NCBI GenBank assembly: GCA_002105175.1
Contig: MCGE01000077.1
Location: 1 to 10,591, forward strand
Reading direction: 5' to 3'
Length of the DNA stretch: 10,591 bases
Origin: Absidia repens
Lineage: Eukaryota; Mucoromycota; Mucoromycetes; Mucorales; Cunninghamellaceae
This document shows, one piece after another, positions 1-6,650 of the stretch. The notes beneath the pieces are model-generated. The model was not told the DNA's origin, did no database searches, and worked only from the letters and a program-made list of their open reading frames with translations. Each line of letters starts with the position of its first letter. Position 1 is the first letter of the stretch. The position numbers and the translations under genes are program-made.

Positions 1-86
1 TTTTTTTTTTTGAGAGCTGGAGCTTTTTTTTTTTTTGACAGATGGAACTTTTTTTTTTTTTTTGAGATGGAACACTTTTTTTTTTT

Positions 87-143
87 CACGGAATGGCTTC
101 ATCGGATCTCTAAGGTTCATGCGATGGTATTAGTTTAGAGATG
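87..143 (+). repeat. Spacer motif copy A (CACGG...TAGTTTAGAGATG)
   Basis: First of three copies of a roughly 57-bp motif embedded in the T-run array. It begins CACGGAATGGCTTCATC directly after a T-run and ends GTATTAGTTTAGAGATG. Copies B (558-615) and C (768-826) share the start, the GCGATGG centre and the TTTAGTTTAGAGATG end. The spacing between copies is irregular. Confidence 0.8.
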
Positions 144-557
144 CAGAAGTCGGTTAGGTATTTATAATGGGGATGATAGGATGGTGGTTTTTTTTTGACA
201 GCTGGAACTCTTTTTTTTTTTTGACAGCTGGAACTCTTTTTTTTTTTTTTTGATAGACAGCAGGAACTCTCTTTTTTTTTTTTTGATAGACAGCTGGATC
301 CTTTTTTTTTTTTTGGCAGCTGGAACTCTTTTTTTTTTTTTTTGATAGACAGCAGGGAACTTTCTTTTTTTTTTTTTTGATAGACAGCTGGATCCTTTTT
401 TTTTTTTTTTGGCAGCTGGATCTCTTTTTTTTTTTTGATAGACAGCAGGAACTCTCTTTTTTTTTTGATAGACAGCTGGATCTCTTTTTTTTTTTTTTTT
501 GATAGACAGCAGGAACTCTCTCTTTTTTTTTTGATAGACAGCTGGATCCCTTTTTTT

Positions 558-615
558 CACGGATGGCTTCATCAGATGTCGAAAGAAATCAGGCGATGGT
601 TTTAGTTTAGAGATG
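558..615 (+). repeat. Spacer motif copy B
   Basis: Second copy of the CACGG...TTTAGTTTAGAGATG motif. It is closest to copy C, sharing AGAAATCAGGCGATGG in the middle. It is followed within four bases by an AATAAAA hairpin element (619-658), as copy C is followed by a related element at 844, so the two motifs form a larger composite unit. Confidence 0.8.
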
Positions 616-618
616 TTT

Positions 619-658
619 CAATAAAAAGAAAAGTTTTATTCATGCATGAAGAATGAGG
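619..658 (+). repeat. AATAAAA stem-loop spacer element, copy 1
   Basis: AATAAAA at 620-626 pairs perfectly with TTTTATT at 634-640 around a 7-base loop, followed by CATGCATGAAGAATGAG. Related elements start at 844 (GAATA pairing with TATTC at 861-865) and 1113. An AATAAAA...TTTTATT match also occurs downstream of 28S at 10315-10330. These are seen directly; any termination or processing role is speculative. Confidence 0.65.
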
Positions 659-767
659 ATACCCCCTTTTTTGATAGAACAGCTGCAGCTTTTTTTTTTT
701 TTTTTGATAGACAGCAGGAAGTCTCTCTCTTTTTTTTTTTTGATAGACAGTGGCACGGTTTTTTTTT

Positions 768-826
768 CACGGGAATGGGATCGTCAGATGTGCAAGAAAT
801 CAGGCGATGGGTTTAGTTTAGAGATG
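768..826 (+). repeat. Spacer motif copy C
   Basis: Third copy of the CACGG...GTTTAGTTTAGAGATG motif. It shares AAGAAATCAGGCGATGG with copy B and is followed 17 bases later by the second AATAAAA-type element. Confidence 0.8.
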
Positions 827-843
827 CAAAGTGTAGTGAGTTT

Positions 844-883
844 GAATAAAAAGAAAAGTGTATTCATTCATGAAGAATGAGAT
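844..883 (+). repeat. AATAAAA spacer element, copy 2
   Basis: This copy starts GAATAAAAAGAAAAGTG and continues TATTCATTCATGAAGAATGAG, closely matching copy 1. GAATA at 844-848 can pair with TATTC at 861-865. Confidence 0.65.
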
Positions 884-1112
884 AGCGCGTTTTTTTTAAG
901 ACGGCAGGAAGTCATTTTTTTTCCTTTTAAGGCAGCGGTTTCTCTCATTTTTTCTTTTTTAAGACAGCAGTGTCCTTTTTTTTCCTTTCTAAGACAGGCT
1001 TAAGACAGGCTTAAGACAGCAGTCTTTTTTTTTTTGCAGGTGGAAGTCTTTTTTTTTTTTTTTTTTGATAGACAGTTGGATCCGTTTTTTTATTTTTGAT
1101 AGACAGCTGTGA

Positions 1113-1151
1113 TTGAATAAAAGAAAAAGTGAATGATTGATGAAGAAGGAG
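1113..1151 (+). repeat. AATAAAA spacer element, copy 3 (diverged)
   Basis: The sequence TTGAATAAAAGAAAAAGTGA followed by ATGATTGATGAAGAAGGAG aligns with copies 1 and 2 but lacks the TATTC arm, so the hairpin is not kept. It marks the downstream edge of the T-run array. Confidence 0.55.
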
Positions 1152-1410
1152 GGTATATAGTGTGGGAATAGAGGATAGGGCCGAAAAAGGAAAAATGAGA
1201 GTTGTGTGAGAGAGAAAAATTATTGATTAAGGAAAGTTTGGGAAAGTAGCCAATAGGGGGCGAGGAAAGCAGAGATGTGTTTGGTTTGAAAGCAGAGATG
1301 TGTTTGGGTTGAAAGATTGGAGGGTGGATGAAAAAGAAGATGTTTTGGTTTGAAGAATGTGGTGGTATGTTTGGTTTCATGATGAGAGTTTGCAGATGGG
1401 GGTTGGAGAT
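1152..1410. other. Purine-rich intergenic spacer with a 23-bp repeat
   Basis: The + strand here is strongly G+A rich with scattered T and very few C. Two 23-base copies starting at 1265 and 1288 (GAAAGCAGAGATGTGTTTGG core) are followed by a partial third at 1311. Related TTTGGTTTGAAG and TTTGGTTTCATG phrases follow up to about 1380. No gene is seen. The open frames on the minus strand exist because C-poor sequence yields few stop codons there. Confidence 0.7.
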
Positions 1411-1600
1411 GGGAGTAAGCTAATGTGGATGGTAATGAAGAGAGTATTATTGTGTGGTGCTCTGTTGTAGAGACTATTCTTGTTTGGAGGGGTATGCGTA
1501 TAGGGTAGTTATCTATAAAGCAAACGAATTTTGTAGGGAGAATGGGTGTAGATTGTATAATGTTGTAAGCAATAGTGAGGCATAGCATGGCTGTAGGGTT
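1411..1600 (+). repeat. ~170-bp spacer repeat, copy 1
   Basis: First of four diverged direct repeats. Its landmarks, in order, are GTAAGCTAATGTGGATGG, GAGACTATTCTTGTTTGG at 1470, AGGGGTAT, TATCTATAAA, CCAAACGAATTTTGTAGG-like sequence, GAATGGGTGTAGA, TATAATGTTGTAAGC and CATAGCATGGCTGTAGG. The final landmark is shared only with copy 4. It is followed by a GACGGGCG element at 1615. Confidence 0.85.
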
Positions 1601-1614
1601 TGTTTTTGTTTATT

Positions 1615-1653
1615 GACGGGCGCGCGTATTTTTGAAATAAAAGTCCGCTCGGG
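1615..1653 (+). promoter_or_regulatory. GACGGGCG...AAAGTCCGCTCGG element, copy 1 (possible spacer promoter)
   Basis: GACGGGCGCGCG at 1615-1626 and AAAGTCCGCTCGG from 1640 are repeated, with a longer middle, at 2235-2286. A shorter relative, GACGGGCGCGGAC followed by AAAAAGTC, lies in the GC-rich patch at 3666-3694 upstream of 18S. Repeats of promoter sequence in the spacer (spacer promoters) are known from animal rDNA such as Xenopus. Calling this one a promoter is inference from position and similarity only. Confidence 0.3.
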
Positions 1654-1690
1654 CAGTTGGGGGGAAAGCTGGAGATCCCTATGTGGTGGG

Positions 1691-1869
1691 CTAATGTGCA
1701 TGGTAATGAAGAGAGTATTCTACTGTGGTCATCTGATGTACATACTATTCTTGTTTGGAGGGGTATGTCTATAGTGTCATGGTTTATAAACCAAACGAAT
1801 TTTGTAGGGAGAATGGGTGTAGAAGGTATAATGTTGTAAACAGTGGAAGGCTTTTATTATGGGAGTAAG
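1691..1869 (+). repeat. ~170-bp spacer repeat, copy 2
   Basis: It starts CTAATGTGCATGGTAATGAA. The central CATACTATTCTTGTTTGG (1741) corresponds to GAGACTATTCTTGTTTGG in copy 1. CCAAACGAATTTTGTAGG, GAATGGGTGTAGA and TATAATGTTGTAA follow, then TTATTATGGGAGTAAG leads into copy 3. The CATAGCATGGCTGTAGG ending and GACGGGCG element are absent. Confidence 0.85.
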
Positions 1870-2024
1870 CTAATGTGGATACTAATGTACATACTATTAT
1901 CTATTCTAGAGACTATTCTTGTTTGGAGGGGTATCCCTATAGTGTCATGGTCTATAAACCAAACCAAGTTTTTACGGTGAGTGCTTCAACGTTGTATAAA
2001 GTGGTTTTGTATTATGGCTGTAAG
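1870..2024 (+). repeat. ~170-bp spacer repeat, copy 3
   Basis: It starts CTAATGTGGATACTAATG. GAGACTATTCTTGTTTGG begins at 1909, followed by AGGGGTATCCCTATAGTG and TATAAACCAAACCAAG. The 3' half diverges (TTTTTACGGTGAGTGC) before rejoining at GTTGTATAAAGTGG. It is the most altered copy. Confidence 0.8.
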
Positions 2025-2200
2025 CTAATATGCATGGTAATGAAGAGACTATTATTCTGTGGTCATCTGGTCTAGAGACTATTCTTGTTTGTAGCGGTAT
2101 CCTTATAGTGTAGTTATCTATAAACCAAACCAATTTTGTAAGATAAATGGGTGTAGAATGTATAATGTTGTAAGCAATACTGACGCATAGCATGGCTGTA
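2025..2200 (+). repeat. ~170-bp spacer repeat, copy 4
   Basis: It starts CTAATATGCATGGTAATG. GAGACTATTCTTGTTTG begins at 2075, and the copy ends TATAATGTTGTAAGCAATAC, then CATAGCATGGCTGTAGG. Its end matches the end of copy 1 at an offset of 605 bases, and like copy 1 it is followed by a GACGGGCG element. Copies 1 and 4 may therefore derive from duplication of a larger unit. Confidence 0.85.
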
Positions 2201-2234
2201 GGCTTTCCCGGCTTTTTTTTTTTTTTTTTTTGTT

Positions 2235-2286
2235 GACGGGCGTCCAGATTTCCTGTGACGGGATTGGAAATCAAAGTCCGCTCGGC
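2235..2286 (+). promoter_or_regulatory. GACGGGCG...AAAGTCCGCTCGG element, copy 2 (possible spacer promoter)
   Basis: GACGGGCG at 2235-2242 and AAAGTCCGCTCGG from 2273 match the element at 1615-1653. Between them is a longer middle containing a second GACGGG at 2258. A T-run lies immediately upstream, followed by TTGACGGGCG as in copy 1 (ATTGACGGGCG). The promoter role is inferred, not shown. Confidence 0.3.
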
Positions 2287-2540
2287 GTGAATTATTTTTT
2301 AGGCGGCATTCTCCATTTTCTCTCTCTCTTTCTCTTTCTTTTTTTTTTTTTTTTATGAAAAATTATTTTTTCGTCACGGTTTTTGGCTTGTTGTGCAGCT
2401 GGTGTCTTTGGCTTTCTGTTAGGACTAGTTTAGAAGGGTTTTAGAAAGGGCATGACAAGATGCATGGGGAAACCCTTTCATTTTGATGTTAGGATGGAGG
2501 GGTTGTCGTGATTAGCTTAGTTTTGTGAAAAGCATTTGTC
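2287..2540. other. Intergenic spacer with a polypyrimidine tract
   Basis: A run of only C and T spans about 2316-2354 (CTCTCTCTTTCTC followed by a long T-run). The rest, 2355-2540, is unremarkable AT-rich spacer with no gene, RNA fold or clear repeat that I can support. Confidence 0.6.
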
Positions 2541-2603
2541 TTTGGGTCAATAAAATTTATCTTTGCTTCATTAAAACGTGTGTTTGCTTCAATAAAATGT
2601 GTG
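2541..2603 (+). repeat. 21-bp tandem repeat, three copies
   Basis: Copies begin at 2541, 2562 and 2583 with the pattern TTTGCTTCAATAAAATGTGTG. The first is the most diverged (TTTGGGTCAATAAAATTTAT). The CAATAAAA core recalls the AATAAAA elements elsewhere in the spacer. Confidence 0.75.
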
Positions 2604-2613
2604 TTTCAGTTTG

Positions 2614-2756
2614 CAGATCCCTCTTACAGATCCCTCTTACAGATCCCTCTTACAGATCCCTCTTACAGATCCTTCTTACAGATCCCTCTTAGAAATCCCT
2701 CTTGCAGATCCCTCTTAGAAATCCCTCTTACAGATCCCTTTTAGTGATCCCTTTTT
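2614..2756 (+). repeat. 13-bp tandem repeat, about 11 copies
   Basis: The unit is CAGATCCCTCTTA with exact 13-base spacing from 2614. Units 1-4, 6 and 8 are identical. Units 7 and 9 begin GAAATCCC, unit 5 has CCTTCTTA, and units 10-11 drift to CAGATCCCTTTTA and GTGATCCCTTTT before merging into a T-run. Decay toward one end is typical of minisatellites maintained by slippage or unequal exchange. Confidence 0.92.
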
Positions 2757-3030
2757 TTTATATATCATTCCTTCTTCAGGTCTTTTGGTTTTGGCTCAAA
2801 GCAAACCAGACTTTTTTTTAGGGGGATACTATGATGAGCAAATAAAAAGAAAGACACATAGTTGCTGTGCATCTCCGACATTTACCAATACATTCACCCA
2901 TATACTATACTATACTATACTATACTATACTATATTGGACTACTTTTCTTTTTGAACACAATGAGTTGTCTTTTTTATACATTATTGACTTTGGTTTGGT
3001 TTCGTTTTTTTTTTCTTTTTTGCCAAGTCA
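2757..3030. other. Intergenic spacer upstream of 5S
   Basis: AT-rich, T-run-rich spacer with a pentanucleotide repeat inside it. No gene is seen. The open frame on the + strand that runs from about 2867 to 3148 enters the 5S gene and has a low-complexity translation, so it is not a protein gene. Confidence 0.7.
2901..2934 (+). repeat. (TATAC)6 microsatellite
   Basis: Six perfect TATAC units followed by TATA. It lies about 130 bases upstream of the 5S start. Confidence 0.95.
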
Positions 3031-3034
3031 TGCA

Positions 3035-3040
3035 TATATA
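3035..3040 (+). promoter_or_regulatory. TATA-like box for 5S rRNA
   Basis: TATATA occupies -29 to -24 relative to the inferred 5S start at 3064. An upstream TATA near -30 assists RNA polymerase III in several fungi, notably fission yeast. The position fits, though the spacer is AT-rich and chance occurrence is possible. Confidence 0.5.
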
Positions 3041-3063
3041 GCGTGTACACCCATTTTCTCCAA

Positions 3064-3179
3064 GTTACGGCCATATGATGGAGAAAACACCAGATCCCGT
3101 CTGATCTCTGCAGTTAAACTCCTTACAGTATCGTCAGTACTACGGTAAGAGATTACGTGGGAATACGATATGCTGTAAT
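3064..3179 (+). rRNA. 5S ribosomal RNA
   Basis: 5S rRNA of the large ribosomal subunit, transcribed by RNA polymerase III. Recognisable eukaryotic 5S blocks appear in order: TTACGGCCAT at the 5' end, GAAAACACCAGATCCCGTC, CTCTGCAGTTAAACT (internal box A region, about 3107-3120), AGTACTACGGTAAGAG and ACGTGGGAATAC (intermediate element and box C region). The ends were set by helix I: GTTACGG at 3064-3070 pairs with CTGTAAT at 3173-3179 (seven pairs including two G-U). This gives 116 nt, slightly short of the usual 118-120. It is on the same strand as 18S-28S, about 1.1 kb upstream of 18S. Linkage of 5S to the main rDNA unit varies among fungi. Some positions differ from the usual consensus (for example GTTAAACT rather than GTTAAGC), so it may be diverged or affected by sequence errors. 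Confidence 0.9.
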
Positions 3180-3187
3180 TTTTTTTT
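3179..3187 (+). terminator. RNA polymerase III T-run terminator of 5S
   Basis: Nine consecutive T on the coding strand begin at the last base of helix I. Four or more T suffice for polymerase III termination in most eukaryotes, so this is a strong signal. Further T-runs downstream could act as backups. Confidence 0.85.
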
Positions 3188-3310
3188 GATTGTGTATAGT
3201 ATCGCTTTTTTTTTTTTTTTTTACATGGGCAGATTATCGTTTTTTTTTTTGGCTGTGCGGAGTATCACTTTTTTTTTTTTTTTTTTAATATGTGAGCTGT
3301 GGCTTTTTTT
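3188..3310. repeat. T-run interspersed repeat downstream of 5S
   Basis: Long T-runs at about 3206-3222, 3240-3250, 3269-3286 and 3304-3310 alternate with 18-20 base phrases that mostly end in GTATCRC or ATTATCG (TATAGTATCGC, CAGATTATCG, GGAGTATCAC). The arrangement mimics the 1-1110 array but the phrases are unrelated. Confidence 0.75.
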
Positions 3311-3665
3311 GCGGGATCTGCCTTTTAAAATATATAGAACTAGCCTACAATACGTTTTATCGGCCATTCTCAACGTTTTCCTATATGTCCCTTTTTTCTT
3401 CTATACACTACCTCATATATCATTCTTTTTAGATTACTGACACCAGCTATTTTTATTAGTAAATGTTTTATTTTTTTAATAAACTATTATTTTTCTTATA
3501 AAATCAATGTTTTTAATAGCCAAATTGATAAAGTATCCCATATGCATCACATAAAAGAAGCGCCATTGTTATATCTAGAGCCATTTCTATAGAATATTCA
3601 AAAATATTGCCATAAAAGGAGTTGGTTTTGGCCCGGCGGGCGGGGAGGAGTTGAAAAGTGGGGGG
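3311..3665. other. AT-rich spacer upstream of the candidate Pol I promoter
   Basis: Strongly AT-rich to about 3620, then an abrupt change to GC-rich sequence (GGCCCGGCGGGCGGGGAGG near 3630). No gene or tandem repeat is seen. Such a composition switch before the 18S gene is a reasonable place for the polymerase I control region. Confidence 0.55.
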
Positions 3666-3694
3666 GACGGGCGCGGACTTTAGGCCAAAAAGTC
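3666..3694 (+). promoter_or_regulatory. Candidate RNA polymerase I promoter element
   Basis: GACGGGCGCGGACTTT at 3666-3681 and AAAAAGTC ending at 3694 echo the two spacer elements at 1615 and 2235. It sits in the only GC-rich patch between 5S and 18S. If transcription starts near here, the 5' ETS is about 0.6 kb, similar to the roughly 0.7 kb of budding yeast. Polymerase I promoters are poorly conserved between species, so this is position- and repeat-based inference. Confidence 0.3.
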
Positions 3695-4312
3695 AACCTT
3701 TAGTATCGGAGATCGTAAAAGTGGTCTCCAAACATACCTTTGGCAATTTAGACCCCCAGAAAAATTAAGAGGAAAAAAAAAATTTATTTTTTTGGCCCTC
3801 GATAAGCCTTTAGCAAAGGTTATTGGAAGTTTTTGGAGGCTCTTGGGCCAACAAAGGCGGAAGATGGCCTAGGGATCTGCTACTTGTTATCAAGTAAATG
3901 AAACCGATCTAAAGACCGGTAGGAGCCCTTTGTGGTTTCCTGCTGGGGAATGAAGATGAATGTGTACGAATGGCCTTTGGCTAGGATTACTCGTTTAAAT
4001 TCACTTGAAGGCAGCTGTGCGGTATGAACCTTTTGGTTTGTTCAGTACAAAACCTTCATCCTGGCTGTCCTTTCCTTGGGAGTTCTTCCCAGGGATAGCG
4101 ATATGCTAGAAAAACTGTCGAACTGGCAATATGGATGGATATTGGGAAAGTCCAGCTGAATTTATTTTTGGCCGGGCGGCTTCTCAGTAACCGATTAGTT
4201 TCCTTCGCAAGAAGGGAGCCAACCAATTAGTAACGAACCTAGGACCGGGGGGATGGTGAAAAGTTTTCATTAACTGGCAACCTCTCCCTTGATCATTTGG
4301 GCCTTTAGTAGT
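3695..4312 (+). other. Probable 5' external transcribed spacer
   Basis: This is the segment between the candidate promoter and the 18S 5' end. Composition is mixed and less repetitive than the upstream spacer, and no long T-run occurs after 3800, as expected of a transcribed, folded pre-rRNA leader. The left boundary is uncertain. I see no protein gene. Confidence 0.55.
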
Positions 4313-5951
4313 TACCTGGTTGATCCTGCCAGTAGTCATATGCTTGTCTCAAAGATTAAGCCATGCATGTCTAAGTAAAAGCAAATTTTTACAGCGAAAC
4401 TGCGAATGGCTCATTAAATCAGTTATGATCTACATGACAATTACTTTACTACTGGATAACCGTGGTAATTCTAGAGCTAATACATGCAGAAAAGGCCTGA
4501 CTTCGGAAGGGCTGCACTTATTAGATCAAAACCTTCCTGGGTAAAACCAGTTCTTTGGTGATTCATAATAATTTAGCTGATCGCATGGCCTTGCGCCGGC
4601 GACGGTACATTCGATTTTCTGCCCTATCAGGCTGTTGATTGTAAGATAGAGGCTTACAATGGCTACCACGGGTAACGGGGAATTAGGGTTCTATTCCGGA
4701 GAGGGAGCCTGAGAAACGGCTACCACATCCAAGGAAGGCAGCAGGCGCGCAAATTACCCAATCCCAATTCGGGGAGGTAGTGACAATAAATAACAATGCT
4801 GGGCATTTTTGCCTAGCAATTGGAATGAGTACAATTTAAATCCCTTAACGAGGATCAATTGGAGGGCAAGTCTGGTGCCAGCAGCCGCGGTAATTCCAGC
4901 TCCAAAAGCGTATATTAAAGTTGTTGCAGTTAAAACGTCCGTAGTCGAATTTACACCTGGTGCCTGAACCGCCGGTTCTTCATTGAGCTGGATTGGTTTC
5001 AGGCCCGGTGATAAAGTCTGGTCTATAGCTTGGTTGGCTTCGGTCGGCTGAGTTCCCTGGCCAGGCGTATTACCATGAGCAAATCAGAATGCTCAAAGTA
5101 GGCCTACGCGCCTGAATGTGTTAGCATGGAATAATAAATAGGACTCGAGTCTTGTTTGTTGGTTTACTTGACATTGAGAAATGATGAATAGGAACGGTTG
5201 GGGCATTTGTATTTGGCCGCTAGAGGTGAAATTCTTGGATTGGCCGAAGACAACTACTGCGAAAGCATTTGACCCAGGACGTTTTCATTGATCAGGGACT
5301 AAAGTTGAGGGATCGAAGACGATTAGATACCGTCGTAGTCTTAACCAAAACTATGCCGACTAGCGATTGGGCCTTGACCTTTGGTCAGGTTCAGCAGCTT
5401 AGCGAAAGTAAAGTCTTTGGGTTCTGGGGGGAGTATGGGACGCAAGGCTGAACTTAAAGGAATTGACGGAAGGGCACCCCAGGAGTGGAGCCTGCGGCTT
5501 ATTTGACTCAACACGGGGAAACTCACCAGGTCCAGACATAAGAAGGATTGACAGATTGAAAGCTCTTTCTAGATTTTATGGGTGGTGGTGCATGGCCGTT
5601 CTTAGTTCGTGGAGTGATTTGTCTGGTTAATTCCGATAACGAACGAGACCTTATTCTGCTAATAGCTGGGTCAACTTTTAGTTGGCGCTATGGTTTCTTC
5701 GGAGACCCCAGCTTCTTAGAGAGACTACTGAATTCAATTCAGTGGAAGTTTTAGGCAATAACAGGTCTGTGATGCCTTAGATGTTCTGGGCCGCACGCGC
5801 GCTACACTGACAAAATCAGCGAGTTTTATTCCTTGGCCGGAAGGTCTGGGTAAACTTTTGAAATTTTGTCGTGCTGGGGATAGAACATTGCAATTATTGT
5901 TCTTCACGAGGAATTCTAGTAAGCGCAGTCATCAGCTTGCGTTGATTACGT

Positions 5952-5991
<40 letters not shown>

Positions 5992-6127
5992 AATGGTCAT
6001 AGTGAGCATGTGGATCACCCGCCCAGGATGGCACATCTCGGTATGGAGAGAACTATGGCAAACTAGATTTTTAGAGGAAGTAAAAGTCGTACAAGGTTTC
6101 CGTAGGTGAACTGCGGAAGGATCATTA
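4313..6127 (+). rRNA. 18S small-subunit ribosomal RNA
   Basis: RNA of the small ribosomal subunit. The 5' end is TACCTGGTTGATCCTGCCAG and the 3' end is GCGGAAGGATCATTA. In order I see TCATATGCTTGTCTC, the GTGCCAGCAGCCGCGG 530-loop (about 4876), GAGGTGAAATTCTTGGAT (about 5224), ACGATTAGATACCGTCGTAG (about 5319), AATTGACGGAAGGGCACC, CGCACGCGCGCTACACTGAC (about 5793) and the decoding-region TTGTACACACCGCCCGTC (about 5960). Length is 1815 nt against about 1800 in yeast, so no intron is present. Several nearly invariant sites lack one base: GAAGACAACTAC, CTGAACTTAAAGG, GGCACCCCAGG, CGGCTTATTTG, GTCGTACAAGG and GTGAACTGCGG. There is also a cluster of substitutions near 5290-5315. It is transcribed with 5.8S and 28S by polymerase I. 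Confidence 0.97.
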
Positions 6128-6317
6128 AAATGCGGCCGGCTCTCTTTGGAGGATTGGTCACAGATTTAATTCTGTGCACTGTTTTTAATTGGGGCTCCTT
6201 TCTTTTGAAGGGAGCTCCTGCCTGGGTATTGCTCTTTTTCCTTTGGGAAGAAATCAGCTTGCCTATTAATATACTATTCTGACTGAACTAAAACAGAAAA
6301 TTGTTTAACACATAAAC
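6128..6317 (+). other. Internal transcribed spacer 1 (ITS1)
   Basis: About 190 nt removed during rRNA maturation. It contains a 12-base-pair stem (including G-U pairs): GGGGCTCCTTTC at 6191-6202 with GAAGGGAGCTCC at 6207-6218 around a TTTT loop. A smaller stem is CACAGA (6159-6164) with TCTGTG (6171-6176), and a third is TTTTTCC with GGAAGAA near 6234-6251. Boundaries come from the 18S and 5.8S ends. Confidence 0.93.
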
Positions 6318-6468
6318 AACTTTCAGCAATGGATCTCTCGGCTTTCGTATCGATGAAGAACGCAGCAAATCGCGATATGTAGTGTGATCTGCCTATAGTG
6401 AATCATCAAATCTTTGAACGCATTTGCACCCTTGGTATTCCTGAGGTACGCCTGTTTCAGTATCATTT
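6318..6468 (+). rRNA. 5.8S ribosomal RNA
   Basis: RNA of the large subunit that pairs with the 5' end of 28S. The fungal hallmarks are AACTTTCAGCAATGGATCTC at the start, TCGATGAAGAACGCAGC, GTGAATCATC, AATCTTTGAACGCATTTG, GGTACGCCTGTTTCAG and an end at TATCATTT. Length by these ends is about 151 nt, several bases short of the 158 nt typical of yeast. The shortening includes about three bases within the block 6366-6425, where GTGTGATCTGCCTATAGTG stands in place of the usual GTGAATTGCAGAATTCAGTG type. GAATCATCAAATC also departs from the nearly universal CATCGAATC or CATCGAGTC. This may be real divergence or sequence error. Confidence 0.95.
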
Positions 6469-6650
6469 TAACTTCATATCCTTTCGAGGGTTTGAAAAAA
6501 TCACTACTGGCCATTGAGTACTTTATTGTGCTTCTCGCTGAAATAATTTATGGTTTCCTTATGACTGGGGGCAATTACCTTTGGTAGAATTTATTTTTTA
6601 CAAAAGAAAAAATTGAAGCCAGTCTAGAAGCTATACCTTTAACCCAAAAC
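6469..6650 (+). other. Internal transcribed spacer 2 (ITS2)
   Basis: About 182 nt between 5.8S and 28S. GACTGG at 6563-6568 can pair with CCAGTC at 6619-6624 as the base of a long arm. The sequence is AT-rich with an A-run near 6604-6612. It is excised during large-subunit maturation. Confidence 0.92.

Larger units (their letters stand above)
1..1110. repeat. Poly-T interspersed tandem array in the intergenic spacer
   Basis: About two dozen T-runs of 7 to 19 bases alternate with short phrases such as GATAGACAGCTGGATCC, GACAGCTGGAACTC and GATAGACAGCAGGAACTC. Most phrases carry the core CAGCTGG or CAGCAGG. The unit length drifts from about 25 to 35 bases because both the T-run and the phrase vary. 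The phrases become more diverged after about 890 (AAGACGGCAGGAAG, AAGACAGCAG). The same array type reappears at 10529-10591, downstream of 28S, which places it in the spacer between adjacent rDNA units. The T-runs lie on the rRNA-sense strand. Function is unknown; nucleosome exclusion, replication-fork pausing or termination are only possibilities. T-run lengths should not be trusted to the base. Confidence 0.9.

Noticed and set aside
162..572. Lysine-rich 136-residue open frame on the minus strand
   Set aside because: It is the translation of the A-run complement of the T-run array, with repeated Lys-run units; no start context, domain or composition of a real protein.
653..880. 75-residue open frame on the + strand
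   Set aside because: Phe-rich translation of T-runs and spacer motifs; no coding signal.
1..1110. Poly-A tails of inserted retroelements (minus strand)
   Set aside because: T-runs recur every 25-35 bases with a conserved phrase, without target-site duplications or element bodies, so a tandem array explains them better.
1090..1588. Overlapping minus-strand open frames of 96 and 122 residues
   Set aside because: They arise because the + strand is purine-rich and C-poor, and they span spacer repeats; the two frames overlap each other and show no domain.
2614..2756. CRISPR-like array or telomeric repeat
   Set aside because: The 13-bp units are directly adjacent with no spacers, and CAGATCCCTCTTA does not resemble a fungal TTAGGG-type telomere.
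2867..3148. 93-residue + strand open frame
   Set aside because: It crosses the pentanucleotide repeat and runs into the 5S rRNA gene.
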